Made by a program: the position numbers and the translations under genes. A stretch of DNA of 64,000 bases, taken from NCBI GenBank assembly GCA_965644295.1, contig CBFFRP010000138.1, forward strand, positions 1-64,000. The letters run 5' to 3'. Of the stretch, positions 33,224 to 45,602 are shown in pieces. How positions within the stretch are numbered: position 1 is the first letter of the stretch; each line of letters opens with the position of its first letter. A model generated the notes under the pieces. It saw nothing but the letters and a program-made list of their open reading frames with translations. It was not told where the DNA came from and did no database searches. This DNA is from Paraphysomonas bandaiensis (taxonomy: Eukaryota > Chrysophyceae).

Positions 33224-35925
33224 CTACCTAGTGGAATCAGTAATCACTGCGATATCCAAAAACGGAAGCTTAGTCTTTAGCGATCGCACCATGTTGGCAG
33301 AACGATCTACCTCGAAATTATCTGGATAAGCCTGTACCAGAGCTTTCAAAGGACCAATGCGGATACCCCCACCAAATTTACGTCGCAGTAGCTGCTTCAA
33401 TTTTGTCATCGGGACAAAACTATCCCCACATTGATTGGTCAAAATATCCGTAATTGCCTGACAGAAGAGGTAATCTCCTATTTGATTTTTTTCCCATCTC
33501 TTTTGTGGAACGTAATACGTATCGCATAGGGTATTCATCACATCGTGAACAGCTTGGGGAAGCTGTTCTCTAGGCAAGATAGTCAACCCCTCAGCTGACG
33601 AGTCATCAAAAAAAGTAAACGCAAAGTGCGGTGTCCCGCCAGGGGTAGAAAGTGGACTCGAAGCATATCCAGATGGACTCGACTCATTTTCTTTACCTTC
33701 CATCATGGAAGTAATAATTGGGGCTGGGGCAGCTCTCCGAAAAGTTCCGCGAGGAGAAACCAACGGTTGGGAACTCTTTTCTTTGTCAGCAGATCCTGAG
33801 CTATCAGTATGCTTTAACGGTGAAGACGGTGGTGCAGCAACACTATTCGAGCTCACTGTGAGCTTTGGTGATTCCGGTTCAAGAAGTAATCCAGGTGGTG
33901 GAGAAACCGCTCGTACAGCAGAAGTTTTTCCAAAAGCAACTGACTGATCACTGTATGCAAGTGGTGGATCTGTGGCAGTTTGATTGTGCTCCTCCACGAG
34001 GCCATTTTCTGACGATCCGGCCTGGGTGGAAAGAGGAGCATGTCCCTCACTATTATGCTCATGAACTGTCGTTAACGGAGTGCTCGTCCCAGAAGGAGAT
34101 CCTGGGTGTTCCTGGTCCTGAGTAGACTGGCTGGCATCAGTGGCAACCGGAGTCGGAGGAACGCAGCCTTCTGGAGCCAAACTTAAGACATTCCGCCATT
34201 TGGCTAACATGGGGCTCTTTAAAGACGCTCTTGCTATATTTGACGACCGGAACCATACCATGCCAGTTTTCTTCGTACCTTGGAAGTCGATAGATACTTT
34301 TTCAACTACATTCTGACCACCGAAATCGGTCCACAGTTGATTGCCAGATACACTTTCTGGAATGTCAGATATGAACAAGCATCTAGACTCCGGCTGGCTA
34401 TTGGGCTGGGATGCTGGTTGAGGTAATTGAGATATAGGATGCGTGACTAGAGTCGGAGATGTTGATAATGTGCCGGAGTCAGACACAGGGCTTTGCGGCG
34501 AGGAGGGGGATGGTGGAACCAGCAATTCTACTTGGTCATTTTTCGGTATACGATGAACAGCAAATGTCTCACTGTAGAGCTCCAATAGCACTAACAAGCC
34601 ACCATATACACACTTCGTGCGAGATAAGGCATCCTTCCCTATCCTATCCCTTAGTGCATTGGCCAGCTCGACCGATTTAAGACACCGTTTTGCTGTCTCA
34701 GCTAGAATAGCCTTCGCATGGTTATATATGGTCGCTTCTAGTTCCAAATCCCGAGCGATTTCTACCTGTGGAGTTCTAGATTGTGTTGGTGGAAGTCCTT
34801 GAGAAAACGTGGGAGGAGATTGCTGAGGAGGTTGCACTCCCCCATTGGATTGAGACCTCAAAGGACGAGCAAAAGTGGGCTGAGATCTCAAATGAGATCT
34901 AACGCCACCAGCTGTTTCATAGGTTCCCTGATGATAGCCACCCACAGGCTGCTGTTGCTGAATCAAATATCGTTGTGTTTCTATCCCTGACGATACGTGG
35001 GATCGCGACCTTGGCTGGTTCGTAGGTCGATAATGCCGTGAGTCCACATGTTGTGATGGCAAGTACCTACTGGAAGAAGCACTAGTTCGCGGGTAGGGTT
35101 GTTGAATAAGACCAGCAGATCTTCGCTCAGTTTCTTGATGGAGAAAGTTTAATTCACGGCTGCCACTAATGGAGGTCGATGGGTAGTAATTTGAGTAATC
35201 TCCACTACCCTCTGTTTGCTCCATGAGTCCAGTGAGCCAGTTTGTGCCATCTCTGTCGCTACTGCGTCCCCTATCATTCATACCTACATTAGGCCGCCAT
35301 TCACTTTCCTTCTCTTTACTATTGAACTGATAGTCATGGCCCCAAAGCGATGAGGGGTATGATGAATGCGCGGAGGAGATGCCTTGGTTAGATAACATGC
35401 CGCGGTAACTGTGCTCTTCACCAAATTTAGCCTGTTCATGACCATGTTCACTATGACCACTCGAAATAACTTCATGTTTAGTGGGACCTAGAGAAGAAAA
35501 AAATGAACAAACTGTGGTAAAATGTCACCAAATAACATACCTACTACAGTTCGATTTGCATCTCCAACACACAGAGGAGAATATCCGAGCCCACGATTAT
35601 CCATTCCATATGATATATCATCACACTCATCTATTCGAGTAAAACTATGGTGACCACCATTAGACGGAAATTCCGAATAGTTGGAAGTGAAGTAATCACG
35701 TGGTTTGTTATGGCTTGTATGGTGATAATCATGACTATAACCCATACCATCCCCTTGTTGTCTATAAGAGGTCATGTCAGCATAATGAGACGATTTCAAT
35801 CCGTGATCTTCGGTTCGGAGGTGACGGAGCACTCCCATTGATTTAGATTGATGTGATGATATCTGGTGTCGAACTCTATCATGGTTATTGTCATGATAAC
35901 TACTATCAGCTATACTCCGCTCCAT
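33224..35925 (-). CDS. RNA-binding protein: RRM between two LOTUS-like winged helices
   Basis: Two exons on the minus strand, 35925-35541 and 35487-33224, give 882 residues. The N-terminal 350 residues are His/Ser/Gln-rich and disordered. A first winged-helix candidate lies near residues 380-455 (IYNHAKAILAETAKR, ELANALRDRIG). An RRM-like fold follows near 500-570 (CLFISDIPESVSGNQLW, KTGMVWFRS). A Ser/Pro-rich linker leads to a second winged helix near 790-870 (YLFCQAITDILTNQCG, LKQLLRRKFGGG, YPDNFEV). The last resembles LOTUS/OST-HTH domains of RNA regulators such as MARF1. It probably acts in mRNA regulation; the LOTUS calls are by pattern only. Confidence 0.6.
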
Positions 35926-35958
35926 AAAGGCTTATATATGTTTTTTATAAGAATTTTT

Positions 35959-35987
35959 GCGCGTCCAGTACTCCTGGGGTGACGCGC
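35959..35987. other. Perfect 7-bp stem hairpin upstream of the RRM gene
   Basis: GCGCGTC (35959-35965) pairs with GACGCGC (35981-35987) across a 15-base loop. It lies 34 bp before the ATG of the RRM protein gene, in its 5' leader or promoter. It stands out as a GC-rich island in AT-rich sequence. The function is unknown. Confidence 0.4.
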
Positions 35988-36427
35988 GACAAGTCCTCTA
36001 TCAGCTCACGAGGTAATTAACAAGGATATCGCCCGACTGGATCCTTTTAGTTGTACTATATTTTATTGAACTTAACTTGATGTGTTGGCTAACATTGTAA
36101 CATATTTCCGTCGCAAGAAATTATGATTTTTTTGAAGATTTTGTTTCTAAATAGGCACAATTTCACTCATTTGTACTTATAAAACCATAATTTTCATTGG
36201 ATTTTGAGACATATATTAGGGGTTTGGGATTACTGACATAGAGTTGTGTTGTGAAATGACCATAGCTGAATAGTATCTTTAAACGATTAGTGATTTCAGT
36301 TTTGTAGTTTGGGACGGTTTCAATACATTGTTCTCTTACTATTTAAGATGTGACCATTCTACATAGAGACGAACGAAGACTGTTGAACTAGCTATTTATT
36401 TATTATCTTATCTACTCGTCGCATAGG

Positions 36428-38088
36428 ATGTCGGTGGGTGAGAAATCTACCAGTGAGGTGTTGGAACAACTCCAAGATAAAGGTGACTACTTCACACGGC
36501 TCATTATCATCGAGCGGAAGCGTTTGGCAGATCTAGAGGAAGCATACATCCATATCATGGGTGAAATTGAAAATTATCGTATGAGGGCTAAGAAAACAGC
36601 CATCGATATTATGAATTTAAATATATTGACCCCTAATCCCGCCTACCAGAAAGCTGATGGGTGTGAGATTCAGAAACAAGCTAATCTCGTAACTAACAAG
36701 ATGATGCACATATTAGAGGCTAAGTTGAATAAGCTTTTGCAGCGTAGGAGTAATGAGCAAAATAGAAATCGTCAAAAGAAAAAAGACATCGATCACATGA
36801 GACGATTGAGAATCCAAACTGACTCTGCACACAAGAACTATGATACAGAATTATCTACATTGAAAGAAAAAACGCAAAAGCTTATGTCAGAATGCACTGG
36901 TGTCATGGAAGCTCGTGAGCGAGTAATTGAAATGAAAGAAGCTCTCGAAAAAGCTAATGCAGAAGAGCAGGAGAAATTTGAGGAAGAATTTGAAGAAATG
37001 GGCCACTACATCAAAGATCAAAACGTCAGTCTGGAAGAAACGCTGTTAAAAGAGCGAAATACCGATATTATTGACGACTTTGAGTTCCAAAATGGAGACT
37101 TGTCTGTGGAAGAGGAAGATGAGATGGCGGGTAGGGTCGGTCAATTAACTAGTTTTGTAGCTAGTGAGCAAAACTCCTTGGCCAGCATTCAGCGCACTAT
37201 TTACAATTACGAGAAGATGTTTACCGAGCTTAAGCGTATCACTCAGACAGAAAGCTTGGATGAAATAATTTCTACTTATGCAGCACAAGAAGAAGAAATG
37301 TTTTCTTTGTACAACTATATTCAGAGTCAAAATACAGAGATTGAGCTTGCTCTCGAGCACAAGAATAGATTAGAAGAGGAGGTCAAAAAGTAAGTTGTGA
37401 AGTCATAGTGTAATGTTCGTAGTGCATGAGTATATGTTGTATCGTGGCTGTACACTACGATGCTGCACCACACGATGTACATTGTGGTAACTGTTTGATA
37501 CACAGATACGAGGAGCACCAATTAGATCAAGAATATCAGCGGAAGAGTATACTGGACTCCCTTCAAGCCCGTTTACAGAGTACTTTAGATGCCACCAAAT
37601 CATGTGAAGAAGAGAACCGTAAAAATCACGATAGTGTCCAGCAAATAGCCAAAAAAGTTCAGAGCTTGTTCTTCAAGCTACAGTGTGATCAGATGGATAC
37701 AGCAAAGGGATCAGCTGCGATTGTCAAGGGCTCTAAAAGTGGATCGTCAATGTCCCGTAATGAGTCAAAAATAGCAATTTTAACTGGTCAAGGGGTAGCT
37801 GAGAGTAATGTTCTGGACTACATGGGGGCCGTTGAGCAGAGAGCGGTGGATATTATAGGCGATTATATTCGCTTCCATGGCGGACATACTGAAGGACCTA
37901 GATCGCCCACTCCTGGTCCATCTTCCCCAATGCAGTGGCCCGCGACGACAAATGTGGAATTGCCTGAGTTTGACGAGGATGAACTATTTGTTGATAGGGA
38001 CGACTTGGACAGCAAACCGATTGATTTGGGTACGTTCAAAGAGAAACTCAATAAGAAAATGAACTTCAACGGGGCGAAGACAATGTAG
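36428..38088 (+). CDS. Outer dynein arm docking complex subunit (ODA1/CCDC114/CCDC63 type)
   Basis: Exons 36428-37389 and 37506-38088 give 514 residues. Nearly the whole protein is coiled coil. Family-like blocks are the LEAKLNKLLQRRSNEQNRN and KKKDIDHMRRLRIQTD region near residues 98-135, and the C-terminal MGAVEQRAVDIIGDY block, matching the EQRTNEIL region of ODA1/CCDC114. In other organisms this subunit anchors outer dynein arms to axonemal doublets. The C-terminal 90 residues are acidic and Pro/Ser-rich. The gene implies that the organism builds motile flagella at some stage. Confidence 0.82.
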
Positions 38089-38751
38089 ATATAAGTATGT
38101 TGAAATGATTTATACTAGCCTCACACGTTATCCGTATATTTGTGTGATTGATGTATATTATATATAAGTGTTACATATGTCATAGTACAAATAGTGTCAC
38201 GAAACAATTGGTGTATTGACATTAATTTATGGTTGTATTTGTCTAATAGTTCATGATGTGGAATTAAAAGATAACTCTTCGTCATTCGTCATTAATTCAC
38301 TATTTTAAACCCAAAGTGCTCAGAGAAGTTACTAGTTGTGGAGAGTAATTTATATTTCGTAGCAGTACTACTAGCTACTAGAAACTAGAAAAGGTAGCTA
38401 ACCAAGTATGTGCTCTAGCGTGATGTACACCAAGTAGAGAATTATAAAAATATTTTTTAATCTTGTCAATTCGATACGATAACTGTTTCAAGTATCAGTG
38501 GAATAGGTTATATGTAAAGTGTTGTAGTAGGCGCACATGTGCATGATCTAAGTTATGTTGTTCATTAAGCAAGTGCCAAACCAAGAAGTTTAGTTCTATA
38601 TAAAATGTGTTAATTATATATTACAAGTCACGTTTACGAAATCTTACTGTATTCTACAAAATTTAACATAAAAACTCCCATATTACGTCACTATCATCGC
38701 TGGAACTAGACTACAATCTACACCGAATCTCCCGCCACTGGTCGGCGGGGC

Positions 38752-39269
38752 CTATGTACTGAGTGCTGTACCGAAGAGCATACAGCTAAATATACCCACA
38801 TCATCGGTGGAAGCATCATTGAGGGTGTTCGATCCGCTTTGCTGATTGTCCTGAATGCAGATATAAGGCAATGCAGGTAAAATATTACCACATGATATAC
38901 ATATCAGCATTCATGCACTGCATGTCAAAGAAATCAGCACCTCATGTATCCTTAACACGGCCCCTCCCGTGGAAGAATTTCTGCATTCTCGTGGAGATGG
39001 TACAACATAATCAGCAAATTCATCTGCCGTAAAGCAAAATTTAAATATCAGGAATATAACATAGGAGATGTATTGGAGGTAGTGGTGTAGCACATGTGCT
39101 GCTGTTATACTACAGGCACTATACAACCATACAAAGTCTATAGAAATCTCACGTAACGTAGATGTGTTAGGAGAGTACCTGGAGACGGATGATGTTTCTT
39201 CCTACTTGTTTTCGGCCTGCCATAATTATCTGGTGAGAAATGACCATTTTCTTTAATAAATCCGCTCAT
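38752..39269 (-). CDS. Candidate small three-exon gene, unknown
   Basis: Exons 39269-39179, 39023-38941 and 38850-38752 on the minus strand join in frame through two GT-AG introns (155 and 90 bp) to give 90 residues. The protein starts MSGFIKENGHFSPDNYGRPK and continues through a basic stretch (RKKHHPSPDEF) to a Ser/Asn/Asp-rich middle and a hydrophobic end. No family is recognised. It is divergent from the acidic repeat protein at 39840. All three pieces are too short to stand out as single ORFs. Confidence 0.55.
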
Positions 39270-39839
39270 GAATATGATATGAGAGTATCAATTGATTGAT
39301 ACTGAAGGTAGGTAGAAGAGGTCTAGTTATATGACTCCGTTTGGAAGGTAAGTTAATTGGTGAGTGTACTATGCTACACACGACACTTCTGCCTTATATA
39401 TACAGCAGTACGCATGCTGTGTATGTGTATAGAATAGTAAAGTCGAGATTTTAATGATACGATTATCGAATACTGCACATATACAGCGTACTGATACTGC
39501 TGTACCTGAGAATAGAAGGAATACAGAATACAGAATACTTCTTTATCTCTTGTCACCATAACGCGAGTGCAATGTAAGATATAGGCAGCGTACTGTTGGT
39601 ATACGTAGTATATACGGTATACAGCAGTATACTCCTCACAGGTCGATGTATTATCATGCACTGCAGAGTGCTGCATGCTGTACAGAGTGGTGTGTGTGTG
39701 ATAACTGTTTGTTGATATACTTACTCTTACGTCAGGTTGGCTGATATTCCCACCAGCTCACCACCACCCTATATTGACCTTTCATGCAACCATCGTACAA
39801 CTGAGATCATAAAGAGGGTTTGTTAACATCACAGTTAGC

Positions 39840-40652
39840 ATGAGTAATGTCATGTCTGTTGTGGAGACTGCCAGCGAAGATGTTGCCTCTGATTTGATGG
39901 ATTCGAAAGGCGTTGTGTCTGTATCTTTACTCGACGACGAAAGCGATTACATGAATTCAATCGACGCAGAGGTTAAATGTCTTCTTGTTGCTGAAGACAA
40001 AACCGTGTTACGTGATATTGAGCTCGAGAAGGGGGTCATATCTGTTCGACAGATTGATGATGTCTCTGCTGCCTTTTCCGACGATTTGAACTATATCCCT
40101 GATGCTAAACACGATCATGAAGCCGGATTTATATTGAGTGACAGCCCATATAGTGAATACAAACCGTCAGACCCTAATTTTGTGCTTCTGGATGCGTCGG
40201 ATGAAGTCTCAGGAAGTAAACCAATGATACGTGGCAAGGTGAATTATGAAAAGATGCACGACAACAAATTCAGTGAGGGTGATGCCGTTGATGATATCAA
40301 CACTACATCAGAGATTGCGGAATCTGTGCCCACTTCTGTGGCCGCAGTATTAGCAGCAGCAGATCGTGATGCCGTATCAGAGTTAGCTGAAGACAAGGGA
40401 GTTTTCTCGGCATCGATTCTTGATGACAAATGTATGATGTCCGATCTTGAACACGACCAGGGAGCGATTTCGGATGTCATTGTTAGCAATGAAATGGTAT
40501 CTGATGTGCTGGACAGCAATGCTGTCATATCTGTTGTAGTGGCTGAAGATAAATCAGTTCTCGAAGAAGTTTCAGATGACAAGAGAGTCCTGTCGCTATC
40601 AGGCATTAAGAACAAAACGCTAATTACGGATCTAGCTGATGAATACGGTTAG
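39840..40652 (+). CDS. Acidic protein built of about 21-residue repeats
   Basis: An intronless ORF of 270 residues. It is very acidic and consists largely of imperfect units of 20-22 residues, best seen at residues 178-270. The units look like SELAEDKGVFSASILDDKCM, SDLEHDQGAISDVIVSNEM, SDVLDSNAVISVVVAEDKSV and EEVSDDKRVLSLSGIKNKTL. Related units occur near residues 18-40 and 58-80. The pattern is S-D-L-x-x-D-K-G-V-I-S-x-x-I-L-x-D-K-S-V-L. There is no signal peptide or TM segment. I know no family with this unit. Its lack of introns is unusual among its neighbours. Confidence 0.75.
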   Translation: MSNVMSVVETASEDVASDLMDSKGVVSVSLLDDESDYMNSIDAEVKCLLVAEDKTVLRDIELEKGVISVRQIDDVSAAFSDDLNYIPDAKHDHEAGFILSDSPYSEYKPSDPNFVLLDASDEVSGSKPMIRGKVNYEKMHDNKFSEGDAVDDINTTSEIAESVPTSVAAVLAAADRDAVSELAEDKGVFSASILDDKCMMSDLEHDQGAISDVIVSNEMVSDVLDSNAVISVVVAEDKSVLEEVSDDKRVLSLSGIKNKTLITDLADEYG

Positions 40653-42410
40653 TATATTATTACAACTAATTTGTACGGAGTATGATCGTACATGGTTTTC
40701 TCTAACTTGTGCTGCATATAGAAAGATGAATTACATTGTGTTGTGTCTTTCAAGAATGTGGCCGATGTGCTGTAGTGAAAGTATGTGAGTTGTGGCCAGC
40801 ATTATAATCGTAGTGGCATTATATTATTATTGTTGCGAGACTGGCAATCAAGGTATATGAGTAGCGATATATGTCGCCCTATTTTACGGAGTATTTGTTG
40901 AAGTAAAGACATTGGCACTTTTCGGAGTTGTAGCTAGTGAAAAGCAACTGGAAAGGAGATATATTGGTTAAAAGTGTTCGCCACTATAGTTTTTGCGATT
41001 GGCCTCGCACAAATAATAATGATTCAAAATAGTCAATTTTAAGTTGAATATCTAGTCCTAAATTATGCACGCAGATACCTAATACACAACACTGTAAACC
41101 TTCACCGTAATATAATAAATAATGAATGGTCAGACGAAGCTATTAAAATACAGTGACAAAGCAATTCAATATTCAATACTACAGACAGCTAATATATAGT
41201 ATATTCTGTTTATACTGTGTATACATAATACTGAGAAAAAAACAATATATTTTGGAAAAGAAGCATTAGCTTCACTGCTTGTAGTCAATGCAATTTTAAG
41301 AAGATGCGACGCACTTCTTAAAGTGCAGAAATAACTGTACTTTTCCAATGATCAAGGGCGCAATTACAAAAGACCACGAAATATAACTTTTAGTGCATTG
41401 TTAATGCTAGGAAAGGAATAAAGGATGAAAAAAATACACCGAATGATGGCACCAACAACGAGCATTGCATCAGGCGGGGCAAGAAAACAAAAGAGTGAGT
41501 TACGCATGATTCAAAAGAGACATTAAAACCAAGAAGATACTAGTCGTCCAGATGTTATATGCACTGGTATGTTCAGCAAGTAAGATTTATATGAGGAGCA
41601 TTTTGATTTAGGATCTAGTAATAGCTTAATATCTCGGCATATGTGATAAAAGCTGGGGACAAATTAAAGAAACATGCAGTGGGTTGAAAAACTATTGATA
41701 AAATAGCTTATGGGAATAACGTACAAATTCAAGAATACCTACCAGCTAGAGTGAAGTTTCAAGATGGAGAGAAAGCATATAGCGCGAAAGTAAACTTGTT
41801 TGTAATGTGGGGCTTGACGAATGACATTATTATATAGAACTATCCGTGACACGTTAGCACTTTGCAAAATGGTGCATACTATGAGTGCAGGAGCAGCCTT
41901 GAGTATTATCATGCGGTTATACGTGGTCTATATTACAAGGCAGGATATAAGGCGTCTAACTGCCGTCCATGAGATAATATGAACCCAGAGGCTTCCCACT
42001 GAGGCTGTCCAGGAAAATGAGTTAAAGAAAGTAGTAGTGATGGTCTCTTGGAAGTTTAATTAATTAGATGTATTGAAATACTAGTCAACGAGGTGCTCGA
42101 GGCGGGTGTATCTGGACTTCGTAAGAGATGAGAAAGATACGCATGGTGGATGAGGACACAGGAGCACATGCAGAGAGAATAGGGGAGCGATTGGATTGAA
42201 GTGTTAAAAGTATAAAAATACTAGCTTTCTCTATAAATGACTAATTTCTAAAGCCAGACTTATATAAATCAGTATTTTTTGTGAATACTTGTTGTTTCCA
42301 CAATGTTTTTTCCGTCATATTTAAATGATGAGAGTCGTCTCACAGTCTCGCTCATAGAAGTAACTTACTGAATGAACGTGTCCGTAAGTTGGTTATTGAT
42401 CAAGTAACAT
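40653..42410. other. Spacer, no gene seen
   Basis: Both strands have only short ORFs with no recognisable features. The last few hundred bases probably hold the promoter of the oxygenase gene. Confidence 0.45.
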
Positions 42411-44712
42411 ATGAACCACCGCTCCACCTCAAACACAGGTGCAATACACCGCCTGGTACGCCTGATAATACCTTTCTTCCTGTCCCTCTCTGGATATGTG
42501 TGTGCGGACAAGAGTTTATCCCCTAGAGTTAACAACTGCAGAGCCGCGAAGATTAAATTCTTAGATGAATCAGGAGAACCTACCTCCTGGCCGATATATC
42601 TAGACTACCACTGTATGGATAGGTAACATGATGTTTATCGTATGATATTAATGGACTACCGCTGCATGGATATATTGAGTATGGACCGACACTTGAATAA
42701 CCATTGCAATGATAGGCCGGATGGGTACATTATAACTGCCAGTAATGGGTCTCATTCATGGGAAGGATTGTACGAAGAATACAGCAGACATAATAATGCC
42801 CCTACGTATGAATATATCCTCGACAATGGAACCACATTCTCGCTACGGCAAATATCAGATACGAAAACGTGTAAGTGGGTGCTCTCACAAGGACAAACAC
42901 ACCTATATTACTCCCTTTGTGGCCCCCAACCCCTAATCATCTCGAAAAACGGTTGGACACGGATGGGAGGTTCTAGAAGAAAGTTTAAGAAGCAGGGAGT
43001 TCCTGTTGTTGAGCGGGTGGAGTTTGAGAAACCTAAATTATTGTCCAGAAACTTGTACTTGAGTGAATTAATGCTAGTAAGTATGTGTGCGCGTGTTAGA
43101 TATGTCTTATCGAAGTAGAGAAATGTTTATCATTCTAAAGTGTACCTACCTTGTCACTGTGATATAATGTATAGTCTTGAGTACCTTAATCCTTGGACAG
43201 GATTTGCCACCTATTGATGAATTTCAATCTGTTAACACCGTTGATATTGCCGCTCTAAGAGACATGATGCATCCTGCAGTCTCACGTGGTTTAGGATTTG
43301 AACTACGTAACCGATATACGTCCGTTATTGACAGACCATTTGATTCTATCAGCATCGACAATCTTTTTCGTACGGAACTTCTTAAGAAAAGTTTGGATTT
43401 TGTCAAGGTACAAGTCTGTGGTGTATCTGTACTAGTCTCTGACGCATCTGGAATTTGCAAGTACATTGCTTATATATATTATGTATACACTAGACATACT
43501 GAAATTCATATTCCGCAGATACTGTTCCTTCTAAACCATTTTCGTGTATTAGATATAATGTTCTGGTGTTGTAGGTACCTGCAAGTGAATGGGTCGGACC
43601 AGAAACAGCTGCACATTGTTGCAGGGGGAAATATAGGTTACCCTTCAGTAAGTGGATGCTCAGGTGGGACGTGTAAAGTACAAGAGACCGTAGAGTACTA
43701 TTATGTTTACTTACGTTGCGCTTCATACTTGCGTCTTATGCTGCAGAGTAATAGTTTGCTGTATTTGGTTGTGGATTTTTTGGTCAAAAACATGTTATTA
43801 GTTATACCAAGACGTCAGTTAACAGGTACTTTGACAGCAAGTGGTCTAAAGCAGTTCGTGCCTTGGTGTATGATGATATCTTCATAGCCTTTTTGGAGGG
43901 CCTTACAGGTTACAATGAAATTGTAGTGGTCTTATCATATCGCTGATATGGATGTATAGGAATTAATGGTTTAATACCAATGCACATCGATGAGGAGCAG
44001 ATGCAGTGGGCTGGGTCTAATATCATTCGGGTAGAGTCTGGCGGCTTGTTGTACGTGCACAATGATGTAAGTTCTTGAAGTTGCTTCTCTGATGTTAGTA
44101 CAACATTGATAATAATCCTTCTGTAACAGTTTAATATGTGGAATGGTCTTTATCGGCGGGTGAATGTGCTATTGTACTTGAACGAAGACTGGCAGGCCAG
44201 CTGGTGTGTTAATTGTAATTGCGGAGTATATATGAGTAGATCACTACAGTTTTGTGTATACGTTGTGAAATTTTATATGTTCTTGAAGGGGCGGCCACTT
44301 GGAGCTGTGGGGAGAAAACAACACAAGATATGATCACCGTATTCTTCCTATATTTAACCGAGTTACTATTTTCTCTGTTACGGATGATGCGTATCACGGT
44401 CACCCACTTCCACTAATGACTCCGGATGGTGTATATCGGTATTAGATTGTATTTACGCATTGCAACTTGTGTACGCTAACATAGCTTTTGTCGGATACGA
44501 ATAGGTATGGTTTACAGATCGTGTACTACACCAGAGAACGAGGAGCGACAGTTTCTTCTCGCCCTGGTGTGAAAAGAAAATATTCTCATGCCCACGGTGC
44601 AATATTTCAACCGCCATGCAATGATGGAGCTATTGATGTACATGTACGGGATTTATGCAGTGCAGTGAATGCGAGTAGTATGAATACCTTATGTGAATGT
44701 AGCTCCAGGTAG
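42411..44712 (+). CDS. Secretory-pathway 2-oxoglutarate/Fe(II) oxygenase (prolyl-4-hydroxylase fold)
   Basis: Nine exons: 42411-42622, 42716-43076, 43201-43407, 43575-43647, 43819-43908, 43960-44066, 44130-44203, 44289-44438, 44505-44712. They give 493 residues. A signal peptide or anchor (LVRLIIPFFLSLSGYVCAD) opens the protein. Residues about 70-190 are a NGxY-type domain (ASNGSHSWEGLYEEY). The oxygenase core has LYVHNDFN (His348 and Asp350 bind iron), RRVNVLLYLNEDW, GGHLELW, DDAYHGHPLPL (His411) and YRYGLQIVYYT (Arg425 for 2-oxoglutarate). All iron ligands are present, so it should hydroxylate a secretory protein or other lumenal substrate. Acceptors at 43819 and 44505 were chosen to keep the frame. 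Confidence 0.85.
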
Positions 44713-44989
44713 TATAACTGTAATTACATATATATTAGCCGTTTTTGGTGTGAGTTTAGTCTGAAGTGAGTAATTTTATGCTGTTGTTTAAGATTTTCGA
44801 TTTAAACTGATGAAATTTAATGACTGACAGTGTTTTAGTGATTAGATGTTAGGTGTAGTGAAACCAATCAGTGCAACTACTAGATGACATGTATAGCGAC
44901 ATATTTTTCTCAATTTGAATTGAGTGTTGTGTAATTTCAGATACTATTATACTAAATCTAGTGTCTACTACTGAATGTTTTATTATCTT

Positions 44990-45450
44990 ATTATTAGCAA
45001 TAGGCGTGTAAGAGTCAGAACTATTGTAGCCAAATAATTAACTAACTAGTGCTAAACTCTAATATCCTACTATTTGGTGCTACGGAAGCTGCTTGTGCGT
45101 CTGCAAGCACCAAGGTGAAACCACTTCCGATTTCTCTGTCCTTAAGGTGAACAGCCCGAATGCTTGATTTCAGTAGGCAGCCCAATGTCCCAAATGCCAT
45201 TGAGGTGGGCTCATTCCCGGGTGGGTGCTCGACTTTAGTAGGCAGTAAGTAGCGCAATACCCCGGATGCCTGTGTATTCGTTAAGGCCCAAAGACGTCTA
45301 CACAAGTGACACTTATCAATGTCCCTTGTACCACACAAGTAGTCGGCTATATGAGTGGACAGAACAATATCTGCTAACTCACCTTAGTTTCCCGGAGAAA
45401 TATCCCCGGTATTTATCCCCCAGAAGACCACAAAGAGGTCTTTGTTGAGG
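44990..45450 (+). repeat. Composite repeat, copy F, most complete
   Basis: The longest uninterrupted copy. It begins with the reverse complement of the SINE-related sequence (44990-45129; stem CGGAAG/CTTCCG fully paired). It then has the CTGTCCTTAAGGTG, CCCAATGTCC, GAGGTGGG (45202-45209), CCCCGGATGCC, ACACAAGTGACACTTAT and TACCACACAAG blocks. It ends with the module at 45357-45450, where CCGG...CCGG closes the second stem-loop. It provides the empty site for the nested element at 16273. Confidence 0.75.
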
Positions 45451-45458
45451 GGGTGTAT

Positions 45459-45478
45459 AGGGTGAGGGTTAGGGTTAG
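45459..45478 (+). repeat. Short telomere-like tract
   Basis: AGGG, TGAGGG, TTAGGG, TTAG in succession directly after the composite repeat end. TTAGGG is the telomere repeat of many protists and animals. It may mark repair or insertion at a break, or be chance. Confidence 0.45.
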
Positions 45479-45602
45479 ACTTAATGCATTATTCTATGTC
45501 AACATAATATATATATAGAACAAATAAAAAGTCAACTGCTGATGCTTAGTAAGCTTTTAGTTTAAGTTATGGGAGTACTATACCACCTAAACTACTGGAA
45601 AT

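Noticed and set aside
43177-43887. Single 236-codon ORF in the oxygenase locus
   Set aside because: It reads through introns; the family motif FDSKWSKAVRAL appears only in another frame after splicing at 43819.
44488-44712. Separate 74-codon ORF after the oxygenase
   Set aside because: It is the last exon of the oxygenase: joining at 44438/44505 keeps the frame and restores the expected YRYGLQIVYYT end of the core.
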